A DNA stretch of 64,000 bases from Curvivirga sp965219885 (GTDB taxonomy: Bacteria > Pseudomonadota > Alphaproteobacteria > UBA8366 > Aestuariispiraceae), in NCBI RefSeq assembly GCF_965219885.1, contig NZ_CBDCOT010000009.1, positions 1,054,001-1,118,000 of the forward strand. Direction: 5' to 3'. Positions within the stretch are counted from its first letter, which is position 1. Each line of letters begins with the position of its first letter. The position numbers and the translations under genes were made by a program. Positions 1-8,010 of this stretch are shown piece by piece. Under the pieces are notes generated by a model. That model was not told the origin of the DNA and did not search any database. It saw only the letters and a program-made list of their open reading frames with translations.

Positions 1-404
1 GCTGTTGTGGCAATCGGGCCTAACAGTTCCGTCATATGGGTGCAGCCCTTGATACCTTTGAAAAGTTGGCGTGTGATCCCGGTGAAGCCCGGTTTAATCT
101 GTTCACCGATCAGTTTTTTATAGGCGTCATTATTTGCCGCACAAATATTATAGGGGCCAAAATCTGTTTTGGCCTCTGCATCATGGATGTTCAATTTATC
201 ATCCACAGTTAGGCGTAAATACATGCCATGAAGATGTTCGCCTGTCTTAATCTCACCACGATGCATAGTGCTGAAATCATAAGATTTTTCATCACTCATA
301 TGGCCTTCGATATCCCAAAGGCCATCTTCGCGGATATAGGCATTTACCGTGACTTTACGCGTATGAATATGATGGCGTTTCACTTTTGGTTCAGGCAAAG
401 GCAT
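1..404 (-). CDS. DUF2889 family protein, partial (C-terminus outside window)
   Basis: Reading leftwards from the ATG at 404, an open frame of 134 codons runs to the window start without a stop, so the C-terminus is missing. The N-terminus is a short linker rich in His, Lys and Arg. It is followed by segments typical of DUF2889, such as REDGLWDIEGHMSDEK, GEHLHGMYLRLTVDD and GCTHMTELLGP. The family has no firmly assigned biochemical role; its conserved Cys-Thr-His patch could bind a ligand or metal, but that is inference. The start lies 3 bp beyond the stop of the CorC-like gene, so the two are probably cotranscribed. I am confident about the family, not about function. Confidence 0.72.
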   Translation of the reverse strand, partial: MPLPEPKVKRHHIHTRKVTVNAYIREDGLWDIEGHMSDEKSYDFSTMHRGEIKTGEHLHGMYLRLTVDDKLNIHDAEAKTDFGPYNICAANNDAYKKLIGEQIKPGFTGITRQLFKGIKGCTHMTELLGPIATT

Positions 405-407
405 GGA

Positions 408-1709
408 TCAATCCCTTTCTTCTTCGGCTTCTTCTTCAACCGGTGGGGTCAGGATCAAGGATTTAATTCGATTACCTTCGCGTTCTGTGATCTCAAAGCG
501 GAAGCCAAAAAACTGGAAAGTTTGTCCAACCACGGGAATCGTGCGGGATTCATAGAGGATCAAACCTGCAACTGTTGCTGCGTCATCGTCAGGCAAGCCC
601 CATTCAAATTCGCGGTTTAAATCTCGCAAAGTTACAGTGCCATCAATCCAATATCGACCATCGGATAACATATTCACACCTTTTACAGTGACATCTTGTT
701 CGTCGTCGATTTCACCAACGATTTCTTCCAGAATATCTTCAAGGGTAATGATCCCCATAAAGCTGCCATATTCATCGACAACAACAGCAAAATGTTCCTT
801 ACGTTCCCGGAAAGCTTCCAATTGATCTAACAATGTGGTGGTTTCAGGTACATACCATGGGTCGGCTGCAAGTTCCTTAAGGTCAATGCTTTCAAGGGAG
901 TTTTGGTGTGCGCGTACGGCCCGCAATAAAGGTTTTGCATGTAAAACACCAACGATATTATCTGGGTCATCTTCAAATAATGGAATACGTGTAAAGGTGC
1001 TATCCAATACTTTGTCAACATTTACCAAAGTAGGATCGGATAGATCCAACATCACGACATTTGACCGATGGGTAATGATGTCTGAAATATCCACGTCATC
1101 CAGATCGAGGATAGAACGCAGCATTTTTTGTTCTTGTTTAACCTCTGGCTCTGATCCTTCATGCAATTCAATAGCGCCACGCAACTCTTCTTCTTTATGT
1201 TCTTCATTGGCTTCATCGGCGAGCTTCAAGCCAAATAGATGAAGGGTTGCACGCACTATCAAGTGAACCGTGGCGGTGATCGGTGCAAATAAGGTGGTCA
1301 GCACATTCATGACAGGTGCCACCATCAAGGCCATGGAATCTGGTTTGGTTAAAGCCCATGTTTTAGGTAAAACCTCTGCAAAAATCAAAACCAAGGCTGT
1401 CATAACCAAAGTTGCATAGGCGACACCCGCCTCCCCAAATATGGATAGGAAGAGTGATGTGGTTAAAGCAGAAGCCAAAATATTAACGAGGTTATTACCA
1501 AGCAGGATCGCACCGATCATGCGATCCTTTCTTTCCTGCAAACTGATAACGGTCTTCGCACGTTTTTCCCCGTTTTTTGCTAATTGGTGCATGCGAGGGC
1601 GTGAAGACGCAGTTAATGCCGTTTCCGATCCCGAAAAGAAGGCGGAAATAAGAAGTAAGAAAAATACAATGCCGCCTGAAATAAGAAGCGGTGTCCAGCT
1701 TTCATCCAT
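408..1709 (-). CDS. CNNM/CorC (HlyC)-family membrane protein with CBS pair
   Basis: This 433-residue inner-membrane protein has the standard CNNM/CorB layout. Hydrophobic segments lie near residues 8-28, 62-84, 98-118 and 126-155, with the conserved FSGSETAL and FAEVLPKTWAL stretches. A tandem CBS pair covers about 205-330 (including VVVDEYGSFMGIITLEDILEEIVGEI), and a CorC_HlyC domain about 345-425. Family members are linked to magnesium or cobalt efflux and to ion homeostasis; older 'hemolysin' labels are misleading. An acidic tail ends the protein. It follows aroB on the same strand after a 25-bp gap and precedes the DUF2889 gene, so it probably belongs to an aroK-aroB operon. Confidence 0.9.
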   Translation of the reverse strand: MDESWTPLLISGGIVFFLLLISAFFSGSETALTASSRPRMHQLAKNGEKRAKTVISLQERKDRMIGAILLGNNLVNILASALTTSLFLSIFGEAGVAYATLVMTALVLIFAEVLPKTWALTKPDSMALMVAPVMNVLTTLFAPITATVHLIVRATLHLFGLKLADEANEEHKEEELRGAIELHEGSEPEVKQEQKMLRSILDLDDVDISDIITHRSNVVMLDLSDPTLVNVDKVLDSTFTRIPLFEDDPDNIVGVLHAKPLLRAVRAHQNSLESIDLKELAADPWYVPETTTLLDQLEAFRERKEHFAVVVDEYGSFMGIITLEDILEEIVGEIDDEQDVTVKGVNMLSDGRYWIDGTVTLRDLNREFEWGLPDDDAATVAGLILYESRTIPVVGQTFQFFGFRFEITEREGNRIKSLILTPPVEEEAEEERD

Positions 1710-1734
1710 GATTTAAACCTAGTTTATGGTCTAT

Positions 1735-2877
1735 TTAGTCACCCAAAAGGGTCTCGCCGATGGATTCTGACACAGTTAGGGCAAGTTGTTCAACTTTTAC
1801 ATCTTGGGTGATAAAGCTGTCGCCCATGCTGCGCGCCAAAATAAAGGTTAAATTTCCATCGGCAACTTTCTTATCGGTTGCCATACGTGCGATCAGATCG
1901 TCGGTATTCCATGTCATGCCGGGAATATGTGTTGGATCCGTTGGCAGGCCAACGGCGGCTAAATGACGACGCAATCGTGCTGCATCATCTGCAGGGCATA
2001 AACCCATTGCAACAGAAAGATCAAATGCCATCACCATGCCGATTGCAACAGCCTCACCATGAACCAAACGTCCACCATATCCAACCGCGGATTCAAGGGC
2101 ATGTCCAAAAGTATGGCCCAAATTCAATAAGGCGCGAACGCCACCTTCTTTTTCATCTTGGGCAACGATATTTGCTTTGGCAAGACAGGACCGTTTCACG
2201 GCTTCGATACGTGCTGACATAGCCCCATCAATTAAATCCTGACCATGACTTTCAAGCCATGTGAAGAAAGGCTCATCCCCTAAGGCACCATATTTTACGA
2301 CCTCGGCATATCCAGCCAATAAATCGCGTTTTGGCAAACTGTCCAATACGGTCATGTCAGCTAAAACCATTTTTGGCTGATGGAAAGCGCCCACAAGGTT
2401 CTTGCCTGCAGGCACGTTAATGCCAGTTTTACCACCAACAGAACTATCCACTTGAGCAAGTAAAGTAGTTGGAATTTGTACAAATTCGATGCCACGCATG
2501 GCGATTGCCGCGGCAAATCCGGTTAAATCCCCGATAACACCGCCGCCTAGAGCAACAAGACAGCTTTTGCGTTCAAGACCACGACCCAGAAGGTCATTCA
2601 TCAAATTGCCTAGATTTTCAAAGCTCTTGGTGCTTTCTCCTGCAGGCATAATGATCGCTTCATGGGCAATATCTGCTTGGTCTAAAGATTTTTGCAAAGC
2701 TTCTAGATGTAGGGGGGCAACATTATCATCGGTAACAATGATAACCTTTGGCAATTTTAATACGGGTTTCATTAACTCCCCCGCGCGTGCCAACACATCG
2801 GTTCCGATCACAATATCATAAGATCGGTCGCCCAAAGCAACATTGATACGTTCATGAGAGGCAGAGGCAAGGGTCAC
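1735..2877 (-). CDS. aroB: 3-dehydroquinate synthase
   Basis: AroB converts DAHP to 3-dehydroquinate, the second step of the shikimate pathway, using NAD and a divalent metal. The 380-residue length is normal. The NAD-binding Gly-rich stretch GGGVIGDLTGFAA lies at about 110-123. The active-site stretch starting PTTLLAQVDSSVGGKTGIN lies at about 136-154. The metal-ligand regions AGYAEVVKYG, NLGHTFGHALE and HGEAVAIGM follow in order. It sits directly downstream of aroK on the same strand (about 40 bp), the usual aroK-aroB pairing. No unusual residue is seen. Confidence 0.97.
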   Translation of the reverse strand: MTLASASHERINVALGDRSYDIVIGTDVLARAGELMKPVLKLPKVIIVTDDNVAPLHLEALQKSLDQADIAHEAIIMPAGESTKSFENLGNLMNDLLGRGLERKSCLVALGGGVIGDLTGFAAAIAMRGIEFVQIPTTLLAQVDSSVGGKTGINVPAGKNLVGAFHQPKMVLADMTVLDSLPKRDLLAGYAEVVKYGALGDEPFFTWLESHGQDLIDGAMSARIEAVKRSCLAKANIVAQDEKEGGVRALLNLGHTFGHALESAVGYGGRLVHGEAVAIGMVMAFDLSVAMGLCPADDAARLRRHLAAVGLPTDPTHIPGMTWNTDDLIARMATDKKVADGNLTFILARSMGDSFITQDVKVEQLALTVSESIGETLLGD

Positions 2878-2916
2878 AGTGCTTAAGTCCTTATATTTTT
2901 TATCAAGGTTAAAGTT

Positions 2917-3537
2917 TTATTGAGCCAAATGGTTTCGTAAAGCGTCGATAACACGATCACGCATGTCTTCTTTAGACACATCATCACAATCTACAATAAT
3001 ATCAGCTTCTTCATAGACTGGATATCGGTCTTCAATCAGTTTTTTCAAGGTGCCTTGTGGATCGGGTGTATGTAGCAAGGGTCGATGACTTTTCCGTGAC
3101 ACACGTTCCCATAAAATATCAAAATCGGCTTTAAACCAGATTGAAATTGCATTTTTTGCAATTGTCTGGCGTGTCTCTTCATTCATAAATGCGCCACCGC
3201 CTGTGGCTAGAATATGAATTTGACTACGTAATAAACGCGCAATCACTTTACGTTCGCCATATCGGAAATGATCTTCGCCGTATTTTTCGAAAATTTCCGG
3301 GATGGTTAAGGCTGCTGCTTTTTCTATTTCGTGATCTGCGTCCATAAAGGGAAGGTCTAATTCCTGGGCAATCATTCTTCCGATAGCAGATTTACCTGCA
3401 CCCATCATACCAATCAGAACAACGGGCTGGGTTAGGGTCAAGCCTTTGGTATTGACCGGGTCGTAATTTACAATCTGGTCGCTGCTAGGGTCATCATCTT
3501 CTAACCCAAAAGCAACATTTTTATCCATATCATTCAT
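2917..3537 (-). CDS. aroK: shikimate kinase
   Basis: AroK phosphorylates shikimate at the 3-hydroxyl with ATP. The P-loop GMMGAGKSAIG, the shikimate-binding D of PFMDADHEIE, the FRYGERKV stretch, the ATGGGAF loop and the lid region SRKSHRPLL are all present. I start at the ATG at 3537, giving about 206 residues with an acidic tail of about 35 residues before the kinase core. The frame stays open upstream to 3648, but the extra 37 residues do not look like the family. Neither ATG has a strong Shine-Dalgarno sequence. The gene heads the aroK-aroB run and is divergent from the small membrane protein gene at 3805. Confidence 0.95.
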   Translation of the reverse strand: MNDMDKNVAFGLEDDDPSSDQIVNYDPVNTKGLTLTQPVVLIGMMGAGKSAIGRMIAQELDLPFMDADHEIEKAAALTIPEIFEKYGEDHFRYGERKVIARLLRSQIHILATGGGAFMNEETRQTIAKNAISIWFKADFDILWERVSRKSHRPLLHTPDPQGTLKKLIEDRYPVYEEADIIVDCDDVSKEDMRDRVIDALRNHLAQ

Positions 3538-3804
3538 TTTACATTTATCAGGTTTTATCCTGATCTTTCTGCTTGAATTGAAGCAAATAAAATTTTCCCT
3601 TGCCGCAGAATTGCCACAGTCGAGCCATAGGGTAAAGAAAAATGCCATTGATCGGCTTAATTTCCTGCGAAAATAATTTGTGAGTTTAGGTCAAAAGCTG
3701 TCTCGCTCGGGCTTGTTGCAGAAATGCGAAGCAGTTAAGGTATGGGCATAATCTGATTTATATATCCTGAACGTAGGTTTTTAGGACAAAAGGATAAGGA
3801 AAAT

Positions 3805-3945
3805 ATGGGTAAGCTATTAACATTTTTCGTGGCGCTTTTGGCTGTTGTGATTATTGGCGGTGGCGTATTTTTGGCGAGCTGGGATATACCGGCCCCGACA
3901 CGTGATGTTGAAAAAACACTGGATGATGACCAGTTCCCTCGCTAA
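3805..3945 (+). CDS. small single-pass membrane protein, 46 aa
   Basis: A complete ATG-to-TAA frame of 46 residues is preceded by AGGATAAGGA, a good ribosome site about 5 bases upstream. Residues 4-24 form one hydrophobic helix (LLTFFVALLAVVIIGGGVFLA). A short polar tail follows with SWDIPAPTRDVEKTLDDDQFPR character. The W-D-I-P-x-P motif and the closing F-P-R look deliberate and recall small proteins annotated near xerD in other Rhodospirillales, though I cannot confirm this by search. The ordered tail probably faces the periplasm. It sits 51 bp before the 633-residue exported protein, so cotranscription is likely. Function is unknown. Confidence 0.72.
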   Translation: MGKLLTFFVALLAVVIIGGGVFLASWDIPAPTRDVEKTLDDDQFPR

Positions 3946-3996
3946 GCATTTAGATTAGCTAGAAGGGTTCCTCCATAGCTAGAAGGCTAAAAATTT

Positions 3997-5898
3997 ATGA
4001 AATCCCTTTCTTTGAATAAGAAATTTAAAATTGCACTGCTGATTTCGGTATTCGTTATGCCAAGTTTGGCTTGGTCTCAATCAACGACACCGGTAATTAC
4101 TTCTGATGAAGAAGTATTGGAAGTTAAACCGATTGAGGAAGAAGACCCAATCAGCCTTTTTCCATCTGAAGAAGAATTAGAACCAACTCAGGTTAACGAG
4201 GATAACCAGGTTCCTGCAATTACTTCTATTCCTGCAGATGAAGGCGGTTCGGCTATCCCGGGTATTGTGTCTGAAGAAAGTCTGGCTGTCATAGATCCTG
4301 CGACTGCGGGTTTATTTGATACAAAAGCGACTGGCGGGCTTGGTGTGAATATGTGGGCAGGGTCAGACCGTGCACAAATGAAAGCAATCTTTACATCTCT
4401 TCCAGATCGTATTGGTTCTAAAACATTACAGCTACTCGCGAAGAAACTTTTACTGACTTCTGCGGAAACACCAAATCTTGAAGGTGATAATGAAATCATC
4501 CTTACAGATGGTATCGAAGTGCTAAAAATGCGGGTAGACAGATTGATTGCCTTGGGTTTGGGGAATGAAGCGAGAGAGTTAATTCTCGCGGCGGGACTAG
4601 AGAATGACCAATTTCAAGCCTTTGCAGAACCGCTTTTGGAAGTTTCTTTACTTGAAAGTAACTATGCTCAGTCGTGCGATTTAGTACATAGTCAAACTGG
4701 GAAATTAGGGGAGCCTTACTGGCAAAAGAACTTAACCTTCTGTCATCTTTTGGAAGGTAATGTGGACGGAGCCAATTTTGGTATTACGATTTTACAAGAT
4801 TATGGGGATGATGATCCCTTATTCTATGCACTGGCAGATAAAATTTTAGGATTAAATTCTGAAATTCCAACTGTTCAGAAATTAACACCTCTTCATCTGG
4901 CAATGTTTGAAGTGGCGGATTTACCTCTTCCGGAGAGTATCCTCACTTCTGATATTGATGTGAATATCTTACGTGCGTTGGTAAATAATCCGAAAACCGA
5001 TATTCAATTACGTATGCAGGCCGCAGAAGAAGGGGTGAAACTCGGCATTATTGAGGGGCCAAAGCTTGCAGAACTTTATATGGCGCAAAGCTTTAGTCCA
5101 GAGGAAATAAAAGCGCCGCTTTCTACGGCGGAAGCTAATTATTCTGCCCATACACGCGCTTTATTATATCAAGCAGCCGCTGCAGAACCTACTGAAGAGA
5201 CACGTGCTGTCATTATTGAGAAAGCGTTGGATTTTGCACGTAAAGGCGGGACCTATGGCATAACACTGGCTGCTTTTGAGGGATTGATTGGCCAAATGCC
5301 AATCCGTGCGGATTTGTGGCATTTCGCGGATGAAGCTGCCAGATCTCTCTATGCAGTGGGGCGCAGTAAGCCAGCAAAGGTATGGATTGATCAACTTATG
5401 GATCAGGCTATTCGTAATGCTGATGCGGCACAGGAATTAAATGAACTATGGGCTATGTCACGTATCGCATCATCTGATCAAATGACAATGATCAACGAAG
5501 AAGAAGGGCGTCGTGGTTGGATATCTTATGTGGAATCCACGGTTGCAGATGAATCCGAAGTAGAAATCCTGCGTCGCTTGGATATGGCTTATTCTTTGAT
5601 TGAGGTTTTGGATCGCCAACCTGTCTCCATGCAGGCATGGGAAGAGATGGCAACGCGGGACGCGAATTTATTGGCGTTGACACCAAATCCGGCAAATGTG
5701 CGTCTGGTAAAGATCGCCGCAGATCAAAATCGAGTGGCTGAAACAGTTGGGCGTGTGATTGCCATGTTAGGGGGAACAGATTTATCACGTGTATCTTCTA
5801 CTTCGGTTGTGACAGCAATAGAAGCGCTCAGTCAGGTTGGCTTGGAACAGGAAACAAGACTTTTAGCTGTCGAAGCTGCATTGGAGAATGGCCTGTAA
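3997..5898 (+). CDS. exported helical-repeat-like protein of unknown function
   Basis: The 633-residue product starts with a Sec signal peptide: a basic N-region, a hydrophobic stretch near 12-25 and a probable cut after AWS at about 27. An acidic, low-complexity linker follows (about 35-100, rich in Glu, Pro and Thr). The rest (about 115-633) is predominantly alpha-helical by composition, with many Leu/Ala-rich amphipathic segments like TPR or similar solenoids. Two cysteines (227 and 249) could form a periplasmic disulfide. No enzyme motif is seen. It lies between the 46-residue membrane protein and xerD (14 bp gap), so it is probably in one operon with both. I recognise the locus type from Rhodospirillales but not a function. 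Confidence 0.8.
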   Translation: MKSLSLNKKFKIALLISVFVMPSLAWSQSTTPVITSDEEVLEVKPIEEEDPISLFPSEEELEPTQVNEDNQVPAITSIPADEGGSAIPGIVSEESLAVIDPATAGLFDTKATGGLGVNMWAGSDRAQMKAIFTSLPDRIGSKTLQLLAKKLLLTSAETPNLEGDNEIILTDGIEVLKMRVDRLIALGLGNEARELILAAGLENDQFQAFAEPLLEVSLLESNYAQSCDLVHSQTGKLGEPYWQKNLTFCHLLEGNVDGANFGITILQDYGDDDPLFYALADKILGLNSEIPTVQKLTPLHLAMFEVADLPLPESILTSDIDVNILRALVNNPKTDIQLRMQAAEEGVKLGIIEGPKLAELYMAQSFSPEEIKAPLSTAEANYSAHTRALLYQAAAAEPTEETRAVIIEKALDFARKGGTYGITLAAFEGLIGQMPIRADLWHFADEAARSLYAVGRSKPAKVWIDQLMDQAIRNADAAQELNELWAMSRIASSDQMTMINEEEGRRGWISYVESTVADESEVEILRRLDMAYSLIEVLDRQPVSMQAWEEMATRDANLLALTPNPANVRLVKIAADQNRVAETVGRVIAMLGGTDLSRVSSTSVVTAIEALSQVGLEQETRLLAVEAALENGL

Positions 5899-5912
5899 AG
5901 GCCTGAATAATA

Positions 5913-6812
5913 ATGGCACGCTATCTGGAAAATTTTCTGGAAATGTTGATGGCCGAACGTGGTGCGGCCGCAAATACGATAGAAGCTTACCGTCGGGATT
6001 TATTAGATATAAACGGGTTTTTGAGTTCTGGCCTTGAAAAGGCTGATACTAACCAGCTACGACAATATCTGGTTGCGCTGGAAAAAGATGGTGTGAAAGC
6101 CAGTACGGTTGCGCGTCGGTTATCCGCCATGCGTCAGTATTATCGGTTCCTTTATGACGAAGGTCTGGCGGAAGATGATCCAAGTGGCAAGCTTGAAAGT
6201 CCAAAATTGCAGCGTCCTTTGCCAAAAATGTTGAGTGAAGATGAGGTGGATGCGCTTTTAGTAATGGCGCATCAAGAAAAAGAGCCGGAAAATATTCGTC
6301 TCGCCTGCTTGTTAGAATTGCTGTATGCGTCAGGTCTACGGGTGAGCGAGTTAGTCAGTCTACCTTATTCATCGGTTTTGCGCGACCAAGATCACATGTT
6401 GGTTATGGGAAAAGGACAAAAGGAACGATTGGTCCCGCTTTCTGTTCCGGCCCGGGAAGCTTTAGTTGCATATAAAGCGGTTAGAGGCTGGTTTTTTCCA
6501 AAAGGCGTAGATGAAAGCTTTTATCTTTTTCCGTCTAATAGCAAGGAAGGCCATCTTACGCGACAACGGGTAGGGCAATTGTTGAAGGAATTAGCAATTA
6601 ACGCCGGGTTAGAGCCAAAAAAAGTTAGTCCGCATGTATTGCGGCATGCTTTTGCCAGTCATCTGTTAAATCGTGGTGCCGATTTACGGGTTGTTCAGCA
6701 ATTATTGGGGCATGCGGATATCTCAACAACACAGATTTACACCCATATTCAAGATGAACAGCTTATGAAGCTGGTTCAAGCTGTGCATCCACTTTCAAAA
6801 CAAGATACTTAA
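5913..6812 (+). CDS. xerD: tyrosine recombinase XerD
   Basis: XerD, with XerC, resolves chromosome dimers at dif near the septum. The protein is 299 residues, the normal length. An N-terminal SAM-like core-binding domain covers about 1-90 (AERGAAANTIEAYRRDL) and the catalytic domain the rest. All catalytic residues are visible: R143 (GLRVSE), K167 (GKGQKER), H241 and R244 (SPHVLRH), H267 (LGHAD) and Y276 (TQIYTH). XerC and XerD are hard to separate by eye. The HPLSKQDT-type ending and the position beside aroK favour XerD, as in related genomes. Its last 4 bp overlap the convergent PAS gene. Confidence 0.92.
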   Translation: MARYLENFLEMLMAERGAAANTIEAYRRDLLDINGFLSSGLEKADTNQLRQYLVALEKDGVKASTVARRLSAMRQYYRFLYDEGLAEDDPSGKLESPKLQRPLPKMLSEDEVDALLVMAHQEKEPENIRLACLLELLYASGLRVSELVSLPYSSVLRDQDHMLVMGKGQKERLVPLSVPAREALVAYKAVRGWFFPKGVDESFYLFPSNSKEGHLTRQRVGQLLKELAINAGLEPKKVSPHVLRHAFASHLLNRGADLRVVQQLLGHADISTTQIYTHIQDEQLMKLVQAVHPLSKQDT

Positions 6813-7327
6813 TCTCTATTTTTGTCTTCAACTTGAACACTGATGGCCATTACAACATCCACATCTATGCCGTTTGATGCCGTGGGTAGGAAAAGTGTTT
6901 GATCAAGAAATTTACGGCGATGTCCGATTTCAAAAGAGCAAACATTATAAAGTGGCCTCTTTTGGTTCATGACATAGTCATAATTTTCAATAGCTTTTTC
7001 TGGGTTTTCTGCTGCGCATGTGTCACGTACAAGTTGGCCTGTCGGATCCATACCACGAAATTGAACTTCGTTAGTTCCAACAAGCCGATAGCGGAATTCG
7101 TCCGTCTCTAAATGTTTCTCTACCATAATAATATATGGCAAAAGATCGCACATTTCGACCGGATCAAAATCCTTTTTAGACGGCAAAGCATAGCTATCAT
7201 GCTTTTCCATCCATAACTCATAAAATTTTTTTAGACGCCAATCGCATTCGCCTAGAAAGGAATCGTCCTTGATGATCAGCCCATCTTCAAGTTTCTCCGA
7301 CCCCTTCGGATACTTTCTTACATTCAT
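6809..7327 (-). CDS. PAS_5-type sensory protein
   Basis: The protein belongs to the single-domain PAS_5 (PF07310) group common in Rhodospirillales. The core begins at WRLKKFYELW and includes DFDPVEMCDLLPYIIMVEK, FRYRLVGTNEVQFRGMDPTGQ and the C-terminal strand with LFLPTASNGIDVDVV. I chose the ATG at 7327 (172 residues) because GGGGGA lies 6 bases upstream. The frame stays open to 7381, but those 18 residues have no such site. No output domain is attached, so it may act by partner binding or simply sense a ligand. It is convergent with xerD and apparently monocistronic. Confidence 0.8.
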   Translation of the reverse strand: MNVRKYPKGSEKLEDGLIIKDDSFLGECDWRLKKFYELWMEKHDSYALPSKKDFDPVEMCDLLPYIIMVEKHLETDEFRYRLVGTNEVQFRGMDPTGQLVRDTCAAENPEKAIENYDYVMNQKRPLYNVCSFEIGHRRKFLDQTLFLPTASNGIDVDVVMAISVQVEDKNRD

Positions 7328-7495
7328 CTGAATCCCCCAATTCATTGCGGATGAGAATAAACAAGAATTTCTACTTTGCATAGAGGAGTTTTTGTAAAAT
7401 TTGACCTAAATTAATTTATTTCTGAATTTTGGGAAGTTGAGGTATTTTATATTAAATAGTGCTAATCTATTGGCTGTATGAAGTAGGGAAGAAAA

Positions 7496-7867
7496 ATGCC
7501 GGCACCGAAGGAATTTGCGGCGATCCGCAAGGTGTTGCATAACTATATGGAAGGTAGTTATGCAGCTGATTTATCATTGTTACGTTCTGTCTTTTATCCG
7601 GAAGCCAGTATGTCGGGTTTTATGGGCGATCAGCTAGAGGTTGGAACGACAGCGCCTTTCTATGAAGAGTTGCAAGCAAATAAATCTTCAAAAGAAAGCG
7701 GGGAAGCTTATCACGCTGAAATAGGTTATATCCATATTACTGGTAAAGCAGCAAGCGCCAGCGTGATTGAAGATAATCTGCTGGGGCGAAATTACGTAAA
7801 TCATTTCCATCTGTTGAAGATTGAAAGTGACTGGAAAATCATTAGCAAAACATATGTGGAAATGTGA
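7496..7867 (+). CDS. NTF2-like protein (putative lumazine-binding-type)
   Basis: This 123-residue product has the cone-shaped NTF2-like/SnoaL fold signature. It opens with a helix, IRKVLHNYMEGSYAADLSLLRSVFYPEA, and continues with strands ending in NHFHLLKIESDWKIISKTYVE. This resembles the Lumazine_bd_2 (PF12893) subgroup. Such proteins are small-molecule binders or isomerase/hydrolase-like enzymes, and the substrate cannot be predicted. No signal peptide is present, so it is cytoplasmic. It stands alone between the PAS gene and the caspase-fold gene with AT-rich gaps on both sides. Confidence 0.75.
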   Translation: MPAPKEFAAIRKVLHNYMEGSYAADLSLLRSVFYPEASMSGFMGDQLEVGTTAPFYEELQANKSSKESGEAYHAEIGYIHITGKAASASVIEDNLLGRNYVNHFHLLKIESDWKIISKTYVEM

Positions 7868-8010
7868 CGATTAAATTCGATCTAGTAATCAATGTTTCTT
7901 CGTACATCAGGTAAAAACCACGCTAGGCATCTCATAACTTGAAAAATGAGGACGAATAGAAAATAATCACCTGAAAAATAGGGGTTATCAGGCTTAAAGT
8001 TTGTGAGGGG

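Noticed and set aside
5913..6812. xerD as a phage or integron integrase
   Set aside because: Length, sequence motifs and chromosomal context fit the housekeeping dimer-resolution recombinase.
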